Below are positions 39,601 through 51,600 of a stretch of 64,000 nt of DNA, in pieces. Within the stretch, counting starts at the first letter, position 1; each line of letters starts with the position of its first letter. The position numbers and the translations under genes were made by a program. Origin of the DNA: Enoplolaimus lenunculus (lineage: Eukaryota; Nematoda; Enoplea; Enoplida; Thoracostomopsidae); contig JASANG010000086.1 of assembly GCA_030248215.1 (NCBI GenBank), positions 186,001 through 250,000 of the forward strand, given 5' to 3'. The notes beneath the pieces were generated by a model. The model made no database searches and was not told where the DNA came from. It saw only the letters and a program-made list of their open reading frames with translations.

Positions 39601-42600
39601 GCCTTTCGGGGGTGGACGCCGTCCAACGCCTTAGTGGCCCTCTTGGTTCTGGCAGTGGTACCAATACAAATACTTGACAGCGCTTAGCTTCTCTGTCAAC
39701 CACTTTACATGTGCGCTTGTATACTCAATGTGCAAGTCAACGTTTTTTAAACAATTTTATAACTTTTCACTCTTTGTTACGTTTTGAATGCAGTGCAATA
39801 AATATTGCAATTTACTGCACTGCAATGGCTGGTTAAAACTCGAAGCTAAGGTACTATCTTAGTTGTTCTTTGACTATTTGAATTGCAGTTTATAAAATAA
39901 CGATTTTAAACAGATAGATTAATCTATTGTTACCATTTGGTCAAAAATAAAACATTTAAACTTTCAAGTTATGACTATTCATCATCAAAGTACCTTTGGA
40001 TGTGTAGGTATATTCACATATTCGCTTTATTCTAGTTCTTTTGCAACGTGCGGAATGATTGCAGCTTTTACTTAATCTTTTTCTGTCTTTACCTGTAATC
40101 CTGAATTATTTTGGTCAGCTTGCAATTTGTTAGCTGTTTGACGAATCTTTTGCAAAATATAATGTGCTTTTATAGGCCGACTTCACAGAGAGCTGGTTAC
40201 GTTAAAATTAGCCCAAACCGATGCTGACGAAGATAAACGTCGCTCTGTTTTAGAAACGACATCTTTAACAGCAAAATTGCAATCGTTGCAGTTTAATTTT
40301 GATCGAAACGTACGAGAACATCAACGAAGTTCGATGGAAAATAATCTCAAAATTGCACATTTAAAAAAGCATGTAAATGTAAGAAATATGATAATATACA
40401 AAAAATAATAGTGTAAAGCCACATTCACACGTGCAAGTTCTTGCAGCAAAATCTTGCACGTGCAACTTGCATGTGTAAGTTTGGTAACAAAGGAGTTTTG
40501 AAGTTCTTACAGCTGCAAATTATACACATGGAATTCATGCTATTGAACTTAATTCGCACATGTGAACGCAATTGCAAGTCGTATGAATTTCTTGCACCTG
40601 CAGTTTGATTGGTCAATCAGAATGTTCCTTTGAAAATACTTGCTGCAGCAAATATTTCTTGCTAGTTGCAGCTGCGAGTTCTAGCCGCAAAAGCTTACAC
40701 GTGTGAATGGGGCTTTGCAAATACCAATATTTGCCGAAAGCCACTTGAAAAGCAACTGCCTTCAGTTCTTTTCTCTTATATTTACCGAGCCTATATTTAA
40801 TTTTGTTCTGTTGGTGAAAAGAAAGTTTCAAGCGTGAGATCTTAATTTCTTTCTTATGCGAATTTTGTAATTAAACAGCAATCTTAAACATTTTTGATTG
40901 CTATATCGTACGATTTTTGCGTTTTTGACATATTGTGTTTTATACCGAAAATTAAATATTTTAAGGCCTTGAAGCAACGATACGCAGGAGCTGTGCCAGT
41001 TGAAGAACAGGAAAAATTTTACAAACAAATGCGAAATATGGCTGAACAAAACGAACAGATTAAAGAAAAACTCGCCATGGTCAATTTTAAATATATTGTT
41101 GGCATTATTATTAAAAAGCTTTTTAGGTCAAATTTATTATAGGGGACTGCCAGCTGGGAGACAGGGAGTTTGGGGGAACTTGGAGGCATGGGGTTTAGGC
41201 TTATGCGGGGTTCACGTTATAACCGGGGCAGCTTGGGACACGTTTTGTCCCTATTAGACTATTGGGTCACATTTTGTCGGCTTGTTGACCCCATATTGTA
41301 TTCAAAATTTCGTATTTCTCTGCTAATATCATGTGCAGGTCACCTTTTGTCCTTCAATATCATATGATATTCGAGGTATTGTCTGCGAATATCATATGAT
41401 ATATTTTCAAATGTCTGCATAGTTGAGGTAACATACCCAAAGTGTCCTGTTGAATATCATATGATCCTAGAATTTGAAATTGGAATTTTTGAATTATGAA
41501 GCTGTGGTTTTAAGCGAATTTGTGTCGGAAACGATTTGCAGGCATGGTTCATCTGAGCGTTTCATACTAAAGTTGAAAAATGACAGAACGCTGGTATAAC
41601 ATTTGCGTTCCTGTCTGACGCGTAGTCGTTTTAAATTTTACGAAGCGTATATAAACTACCTACATTCGAAAATTGTAAGCAATTTAAAAATAGAACTCTG
41701 CATAATGGTTCGTTTTAGTGATGTTGAGCGGACCGGTCCGACATTTACGAGCGGTCCCGTTCAGCGTATGTTGTGGTCCCATCCGAGCCCGGTGCGAAGA
41801 CGGACCGGTCCGCTCCGATTCAGAGTTTGAAAAATCAATTTCTCCGTTTTCCTCTCCGCACTACAGGATCGAGAGAAATACTCGATATTCATAATTTTAT
41901 TACAGTCCCACTGACAATTTAGGCTTTTCATTCCGCATAGTACCGTCCTTAACTTTTTACACAGTTATTTCTTTAATTTTAACTCAAAACATTTGCGTAC
42001 AAAAAATTTCAAAACCAAATAAATAGGTTTAGGATTTTAAAAACTTTGTTATCTTTTGAAATACAAGGTGAAATTAACTGTTGCTTTGTTTTACATGCAG
42101 CTTGTATATAAACAAAATACTCGACTAAAATTGAGTAAAATGTATATCTTTAGTTGAAATTTGAACTGGCGATATCAAAGCTCGATACGAACATAAGGTA
42201 GTTGAGCAATAAAGCAATTCATTAGATTGTTTCAGGCGGTTCGCACTCTTAGCGATCCGGTCTGGCAGACTGGCAGTCCCCGGTTTGGTCCGTGTTCTGA
42301 AGTTGTACCGCGGTGTCGGTATATGTGCACGTAACTGTATGTAAAGCAAATGTTGCCATGCCTGTGCACATATACCGGTATAAGAAGTTCTTGCAATGAC
42401 CGCGTGGTGTAGTGGTTGCATGCTTGGCTCGAATGCAAGAGGTCCGAGGTTCGATTCCCGGCGTGGTCATTAACTTTGGGCAGAACTTCAAACAAAGGTC
42501 GTGCAGACCGTATAGTACCAACACGCGGGTCGTTTCATTTTTGCAATCCGAACCTCAGCACTAGGTTATTCAATCGGTTAGTACAATGAGAGATTTGTAT

Positions 42601-45600
42601 ATCAACCGATTGTTATTACTTTGCACCCAAGTCTTTAGTTGGTACTAAAATTATGTCTGAGGCAAATTTTCAATATACGTATTTCAAAGTTTTTTCAGGC
42701 GTCTGAGCACGAATTTCAACTGCAGTTAGCGCTGAAAGAATCTGAATTGAAAAACGAAAGCGTTCGAGAACTTGAATCAGCAATCCGAGACGATGAAGTA
42801 GCTCGTGTAACCCGAGTACGCGAATGGCACAGCAAACTCGAAGAATTACGCCTGAAAGAATTGCGACAAACACGAAATATTCAGAGGCTCGAAGAAAAAG
42901 TAGTTATATTTTGTTTATTTCGGCAAAATTGACTACAAAAACGTTATATTTTCTTACTAAAGGTGGCGTAATAATTTTGATAACCTTCGGCGCCGTTTGT
43001 CGGCGCAAGTATAGCGCCACCCTAAGCGAACAGTAAAACCACAATGGTTACCGAATTTTAAGTGAAAACCTAAGAGAAAATTTAGCTTTTACGCAAACAC
43101 TTAGATTTTTTTAGACATTATTAAATTTCCGCAGTTGCGAAACGCTAACATTAAAGAGCTAAAATTTTTGTAATGTAATTATAAAAATACTACGGCACAA
43201 AACTATTTGAATTTTCGGTGATTGCAGAAGTACTACAACTTCTGACAGCAATGTTTACAATTTGAACTTTAATATATGGCTGTGTGATAATTGGCAATGA
43301 GTATGTATAGTTGTTTTGGACGGTCGCACAATATATTCGTTTGTGATTTGGGTTTGAAATGATTTTAGTTCAACTGAGTTTAAGGTTTGGTTTCAATCGG
43401 AGACTTAGCTGTTCAACCTTGGATGCAATCACTTTTAAAATAATACCAAACTAACCTAATACATAAAATATAATGTGAAGGTCTCCACGTTTTATATATC
43501 ATTTGTGTAATGTTTCAGATATTATCCCAAGAAAAGTTGATCTCCAGTTTAGAAGCAATTGTTAGCAGCCTCGAAGAAGATAATGTTCATTTAAAACAGG
43601 TAAATTTCACGTATTTCTCACCATGTATAGTTACAATTTTTTTCACTTTTTCTCACTTGTTTTTACCGAAACCTCCAATAGTTTGATATTCAGTAAGTAA
43701 CTATTTTCAGTCATTTTCCAGGAAATCGAAGACCAAAATCTGTCATGGGAAACAAAAGAAGCGGAATTTGAAAACAGAATTGGATTCTTTCAAATTCAAG
43801 ATCAACGCCGTAACAGGGAGATTTCAAAGGTAGTTGTCATTACAACATATTCAATATATTCTATCTGAATTGTGGTTACCATAAAGTAATACATATATTA
43901 AATGTAAAAATCATTAGTAGCAGGCCCGTGGCCGGCTCACCATGCTAGGGGGGGGCTAAAATTTTTTAGATAGGGCATTCAAGGGTTTTTTGTGACTTCC
44001 AAGCAAGGTTAAAAATTTTCTAGACAGGCCAAAATTTTTCTAGGGTGGCTGAGCCTCTTCTGACCCCCAGTTAGTATTCAAAATCTAAACATAGTTAACT
44101 CTTGCTGTAAGTGAATTTAATTAGATACAGTCAGCTATTTGAGGGTCGCGCTATGTTTTTCCTTATTTTAACGTGTTCCGGCGCCGAGCGCTATCGTACG
44201 GGTTTTGATCCGTTTTCAATCGAAAATTGAGGAATAGCTAGTTTGAAAATAGCAAGAAGACTCCAGTATATAAAGGACAGACAACAGTTATAGGTTAGTT
44301 TCGCTATGGCAAAACAGATAAAAGTTGCATCGCCTGCTTGTGCTACATTCTTAAAGAAATAATAATTGTGATACATCACCCAGTTTAATAACCATTTTCA
44401 GTTTGGTGGACCAACAGCTGCACCAGATCCTCGATTGCCAGTTACAACTCAACTTGATGAAGCGCTAACACAGATGAAAAGGCACGCTGAAACCATTGCG
44501 ACGCTGAAACAAAATTTGGACGCATCTGAACAAGTAAATCTGAGATCCGTAGATTTCATTTTGTTTTGCTGTTTATTTAAGAAAACTTTAACAATTTCCA
44601 ACTGGTCATTGCCTGTCACAATCAATGTGCAGCTAAATAATTTTGCGTAAGCCTTGGTGCGTCCGTCCTTAGGTGCCTCTGAATCTATCTTTGTTAAAAG
44701 TAACATCACTATAGACAAGAGCAAACAAGCTGATTCAGACTACCCCGTTTGAAATTTTAGTTGTTTTTTAGCGGTTACCAGTTATTTGTAATCTTTTTAA
44801 ATGTTTATGAGAGAAACAACTTAACATATGTGATTTTATTAATAACTTACTTAGTCGGGCCCGTAGCCAAGGGGGAGGCAGGGGGCTCAGCCCTCCCCCT
44901 GGAAAAATTTTGGCCCCCTCGAATATTTTCAATCTTGCTTGTAAGTCATAGAAAACCTTTAAATATTCCTCCGGAAAAAATTTTTACCCCCCCCCCCCCT
45001 AGCATGGCGTGCTATCTACGTGCCTGTACTTAGTTCGGCAACAGACGTAATTGTTTTGCTATTTACCAGGACCGTAAACACCTTGAAGCTCAATGTAAAA
45101 CAGCACATGTTAATCTACGTAAACAAGAAGATTTAATTGCGCAGCTTAGAGGAGCGGTGCCTGCAACTTCAACTGCGTCTTTAGCGGATGCATGTTACGA
45201 TTCTGGAGTCGGATCAAGTGGGTATTTTGCTAAATTTTGGTTGTAATAATAGGATGTTGTAAACTTCCCCCAATTTTAAGATGAATGCTTTAGGTAAAGT
45301 TTTTAAGAAAATCTAATTCTAAGCATAAGCCTTTAACAAAATCGCTGCAGAATTTACTGTTTGATGTGTTTACCGATCACAGATTTCCAACTTTTATCAA
45401 CAAAGGATTATGTACAATTAAAAGAAGTGATGTTAAATTAATTTACGGCATATCTTTGCACAATTTTCACCTATACTGACCAACTTCCGTGACTGGTTAT
45501 AAGTAATTTTTGCTACCCAAAAATACCTGATAGTTTCAATCAAACTGGCTAACAAATTCATATCTAAGCAAAATGAACTTTGAGTTAATAACATATTTTA

Positions 45601-48600
45601 CTTTGAAACAAATTTCAGCGGAACATTCACAAACTGAAGAAAATGATATTTATGGATTGTCTGAGCACAAAATCAAATTACTTAGAAACGTTATGCAAAC
45701 AAAGATCGATGCATTGCAGGTAACGAACGGATTTTATTGAAAATGTTGCAGGATAAATGCTACTGTAAACAATAGAATGATTTTGCGTAATAAAAAATGG
45801 TAAAAATAGATACCGCTTCCGTGGACGAACCGTGAAAATTTATCGCTGTGAAGCTGACGCAACACTGTTAATATTCTTGTGTTAAAGAATCTATAAAGGA
45901 AATTTTTTTGTTAACCGCGCTGGATGCACAACGCTAACTGTATTCAAATATGTCAAGGTTGGTAAAAAATGTTTGCAATATTCAGCAATTAAGCAAAGCT
46001 TTCTGAGTTAGTAAAATTAGCCAGTCATCTAGTTTGAATTTTAACTTGGAGCATTGTTGCGAAAAAATTACAATCCTACCGGCAAATCCTGGCGTTAAAA
46101 ATTAAGTTTACCTTGACTCTGGCGGAGTCGAATTTGACTCAATTTGTGTAGTCCCGAAAAGCCTATTTCGGTGAGAGTCAATTTGAATCACCATTTTTTG
46201 CAGTGTAAGATATGTTATTTCTACAAGTAGACTTTAAACAAATAAAGACGAATCACCGGTATTTGTTAAAACATAAGCTATTAATTCATATCAGGCAAGA
46301 ATTCTGCAAAAGGAGCGAGCCGCCAAGGAGTATCAAGGGTTAATAGCAAAGCTCAAAGAAGATATAGAAGCGCAACGTGTTGCCAACGAGTCTGAGGTGC
46401 TCAAATTGCGATCGTCGCTGCGTGAACAATCAGAAGATCGTATTGGAAGACTGCGTTATGAAGCTGAGGCTTTGGCGAAACGTGGATCTGAAGAAGTTAC
46501 TGAAATGCAAAAATACGTGAGTCGATGTAGCGTGGGCTGTATTCCAGGGTGTATTAAGAAATAATATAGCGAATGGATATCTCGTCCAAAGACGCAGCAA
46601 ACAAAATGCATCGGGTAAGTACGCTTCACGCGGATGAACGCGGGACGGGAAAGAAAATTTTGATGCAGGTATACCAACGGGTAAAGAATTTCAAAGGTTC
46701 GACACTTATGACAGTTGTACAGTTGTGACAGTAGGGACAGTTGGAACAGCGGGGACAGCGGTACAGCGGAGACTGCGGGGACAGTCGTGCAGCGGAGGCA
46801 ACGGAGCGGTTGGATAGCCGGATAGTTGCAGCAGCGGGACCGTTGGAACAGTGAAGTCTGAGGGGTCAGTTGGGACAACAGACAATTAGAACAGCGGGGA
46901 AAGTTGGGACAGTGGGACAGTTGGGACACTTGGGACAGGGAGACAGCAGGGACAGTGGGACAATTTTCAACAGAAAATTAAGACCCATCACTGACTATAT
47001 TCGGTGTGTCTTGAACTATTTGTAGCGCAATAAATACGGCGACCGTATGAACTTGTATACTTTTTGACATATTTTAAGTGTAATAAAATCAATTTTCATT
47101 CTGTAAACTTAACCAAGAAATGTTTGTTTTCAGCCATAAAACGGGTATTGATTTGATTAATTAAAAAACTTTTTTTGATGAATTAAAGCAGATTTTGTGT
47201 CCTCATCTAAGCGGTTTGTTCCTATGATTTTGTGTATAAACATATTACAACTGGGGACATTTTAAGCTAAAAGAAACGAGTGATTACAACATGATTTTGT
47301 GAAGCATACTTATGTTTTTATATTCCAGGTTATGCGAATTGCTGAACTAGAAGACACTGTAACTGATCAAGAGAATGCTTTATCCGAGCTGGCACAACAA
47401 TTGAGAGAGGCACAAACAGTGCGTGCAAATGAAATGATGCAAGCACTGCAACATGAAAATGAACAACTTCGAGAAACAATTAATCGGTAAAATGATGATA
47501 TTTAGATAGAATACAATGCCTATGCTCAAAAGCTAAACAGTTTATAAGTACCTCAGATCTAAGAAAAGCATCTGAGCAGCTTAAAACTCTTAACTGGAAC
47601 GCACGTTATAGTTATGTCTACAGCTAGCAATTTTGCACGAAACCAAGATGCGACAGCAAGTAATAATTTGTACTCTCCTTAAGCAAGGTATTGGCTAATA
47701 AAAAATTTATTATTTTGGTTGTTTACTTCAGCCTTCATGGCAAGATCTCAGCGCTGGAAGCTCGGCTCAAAGAAGCTACTTCAAGAACCAGCGGTCACAC
47801 CTCTCATTTAAAATCAGGAACCGCAAAGTCCACAGAATGGGACAAACATGGTTCAAAACCGGTTGTTGAGACTTCAACTTTGCCTCGTAACGATCGACCA
47901 GATATGGTAAGCTTTAGTAACTGCGGGTATTGTTCCACTGTAGTGATATATGACGTAGTTTTCAAACCTTAGGTTTTAACGAATACAACACTCGTCACCT
48001 GTAAATGTAGGAACCGGAAAAGTGGGAGATCCTTCCTATTTAAAAGTATGGAAATGGTCCCCTCCACTTTTTAGTCAGGATACGCTCATCCTATAATTGG
48101 GGGATCCTTCCTATTTGAAATTAGAAAAATGGTACCCTCCACGTTTGGGTCAGGATACGCTCATCCTATAATTGGGGGATCCTTCCTGTTTAAAACTAGA
48201 AAAATGGTCCCGTCCACTTTTGGGTCAGGATACGCTCATCCTATACTTGGGGGATCCTTCCTGTTTAAAACTAGAAAAATGGTCCCGTCCACTTTTGGGT
48301 CAGGATACGCTCATCCTATAATGGGGGGATCCTTCCTGTTTAAAACTAGAAAAATGGTCCCCTCCACTTATGGGTCAGGATACGCTAATCCTATTATAAT
48401 GAAACTAATTATTGCGACATTTGATGTATTGTAACACTAAAATTATGTCTAGCTGTTTGTTTTCTTCGCTATCGACGTTTTCAAAGTTTATATTTCGAAT
48501 TTTACTTGCGGCGCTTGTATAGATGTCACTGCACCCAGCGCCGCAAAATCCTAGTCGAACTTGGGATATGGATAGCTGAAATTACATTATGCGAGAATGT

Positions 48601-51600
48601 GTGACTTTCCGGCAGACACAGCTTTATTCATAAGGTTCTGAACTGACAAAGACAGTCCTTGAAATTTAGGTGTTCTGGAGGAACGCTACATGTGTGAACT
48701 CTGATCTGAGAACCGATCTTACTGGTATAAGTGCGCTGATTTTGCTAATTCGTTCGGAGTGAGCAGTGAGTTCTCTCACAGCTTGAAATGATTGGAAATA
48801 GTTTTTAAGAATTTGTATCAAACCTGTCTGCTGTTTCTTTATACATCTCGCTTGGGTCGATGCGATCCGGAAATCGAGCCATGTGTGCATTTTTGAGGTT
48901 AATGGCATGCGAAGACGCTTCGGCCTTAGGTGGTTATCTTTACTTCATTGCTTCAGTTAATTATCCTTGAACTAGGCAAAGCTATTCGTTTCCAAGCGTG
49001 ACCATGAGTTGGTGTGATTTGCATCAGGAGAGATTGCACATTGCAAAGATTTTCGTGGTTCCCTTGTGTGCAGTGATTTTACGAACACACCTACCCCAGT
49101 TACAAGACATCCTACTAGGCAAACAACCTGGCAATTTTCCATCACAAATCAAAAGGAGCCGTGGGTTAGCGGCGCTTAAACCTTTAGACTTATAGCGCCG
49201 CTCGATCAAACAACATTGAAAATTGTTATATCTCCAGCTGGACGAACGCAAAGTTGAAATTTTGTATTGAAATTTAATACAAAATACATGCCGTTGGTTC
49301 GTGCTCGTTTTGGTGCGACTACTGCTACAGGGAAATTTCGTACAAACCTTCTTGTCCAGTATCAGACAAGTCGAACTCAAACATTTTCTATTCAGATTTT
49401 GTATTTTCTATTCAGATTTTGTGCTGTAACAGAGTAAACAAGTGTATCTTAAGGAATTTTGTTCCAATTATGCTGTTACTTTTGGTTGCAATTTCATGTG
49501 GTGTACGTATTTTCCGAAACAAAACTGCGAATTGCATTTTGGTATTGCAATTTATACAGAATTGCGCCAGGGTGCTCGCTCTGGTCCACACGCGGAGCAT
49601 TTTTCAGCTGCACACGCGGTGGACGGTTTGACTCGATTTTGGGATATCCTGGATCAGCCACAAAATATGCATTTTCTACAAATCTTTTTCGTTCAATTTA
49701 AATTGTACACCTCACGCGTTCGATTGATAATATGTGCTATGAGGTAGCTTTGAATCTGTTGAAACTCCGTTTAAAATTAACCGCTGCACTCGCTATCATA
49801 CACTCAGCCGTGAGTCAACCTCGGGTACCTTCATTTCATGTCTGACAGAGGTCACTTGTATGTGATATGTGTAGGTACTAACTGGCTATAGACTGGATCA
49901 TGCAACATCATAATTTGACGTTAATACGCTCAATTTGTACACAGATCTGCACTTACTGTAGTGCCTGAAATATGAGCGGGACTGATATCTATTTCGTCTC
50001 TCCAGAGAGAACTCCTTGTTATTTGGTTACGGACTGTTATTTATTTTTAATCCCTACATGTTCGTTGGTCCAACACCCAATCTTTCTTTTACAGAACCGA
50101 CTTGTTTCGAAACATTTTTGGTTGATTGGCATGTCCGTTAATTTTGTTTCGGGATTTAACAAAGTTTACATCGGTTGTCTGAGTGTGTGTTACTTATATG
50201 AGTAGTCTAGGCCATTCTTCTGAGCTATTTTATAAACCCGAATTAGGACTTATGGACTGTACTAATTAGTTGTACAGACTCGTATTGATTGGACTCAAAA
50301 TGAGACCGCTCTTAGTAGCCTTCTCATATTAGAGTTAGTACAGTAGTAGTAACCTGTGAAAACTTGGTTTGGTGAACACTGTACTTGCGGCTTTTCGATC
50401 GCTTCGCTGGCGAAATTTCTTTATTATAATATCCTTGTTTTAATTAATATTTGCTCACAAATGCTGTTTTAATACCTATTCCCTCAGACGGGTCCGCTCG
50501 AAACTGATTTATTCAAAACTGAAAATTCGTCTGGTTTTCCGCTCTATGGACTATGGATCCAGCGGAAAAAGGAGGATGCATCCGTTCACCGGTGCTGCGG
50601 TCCTGCTACATACTGGCAATTTTGCGGCTTAAAATTTTCATCTGAAGCTCACAATATGTGTTATAGATAGGTCACCAATACGGTGAGGCTACACCACGAA
50701 TTCGAATTTTTTGCCCCTTCGACGCAGTTAGTTAATCTTAAACTATTAATGTATTGGCCCATGTTACTCTGAGGGGCGTCCCATTTACCCGCGGAACAGC
50801 AATATACCCGGAATGAAATGTTCTTGCTGGATTGGTCGGGACAGCTTCAACCTGTTTGTTATGGGTCGGTCGGGGCAGCTTCGAGCCCGTATTTTTGCTT
50901 GGTCGGTCGGGACAGCTTAGAGCCCGTTTTTTTGCTGGGTCGGTCGGGACAGCTTCGAACTTATGTTTTTGCTGGGTCGGGTGGGGCAGCCGGACAAGCT
51001 TCGAGCCCGTATTTTTGCTGGGTCGGTCGGGACAACCGGAACAGCTTCGAACCTGTATTTTTGCTGGGTTGGTCTTGACAGCTAGGGCAGCTCCAAACCT
51101 ATGTTTTTGCTGGTTCGGTTGGGACAGCCGGGGCAGCGTGGACCGGCCCATGTATATAACTCTGACACAAAAACATTTTCTTTTATTGCGTTTTATAGGG
51201 GATGTCGACCCCCAAACCCCCACACAAAGCAATTCATTGTTTGAGCAAAATTTTTTTACTTTGTCTTTGCAGCTTAGTGTGAGAACCGCTTAGTGCGGGG
51301 GGGGGGGGTTGGTGGCCGGCAGCCCACCATCCTGCTTAGGGTCCCTTAATGTTGCGGGGGCCCCACACCCATTAGGCAACTTATGTATACGTTGAAATAG
51401 TATTAAAAATGTTATTGTGTTTCAAATACATTTTCAAACAGCTAAGCCTTAAAAATCGCTATATCGGTGCAAACAGGAATGAAAGATCACTGTTATTTGT
51501 ATTTTGTAAAATATACCTAAAAAGCGGACGACTAGTGGATCTCAAAAATTTCATTAACTCTACACTACTTACAGGTTGAGGTAGACTGTATAACGCAAGA

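Noticed and set aside
48998-49750. Cluster of overlapping ORFs of 60 to 118 residues on both strands
   Set aside because: No family resemblance, no coding bias and no exon-like borders.
50488-50660. Open stretch after CTATTCCCTCAG reading TGPLETDLFKTENSSGF
   Set aside because: The acceptor is good, but no donor or CEP290 similarity was found. It may be part of the left flank of the minisatellite element.
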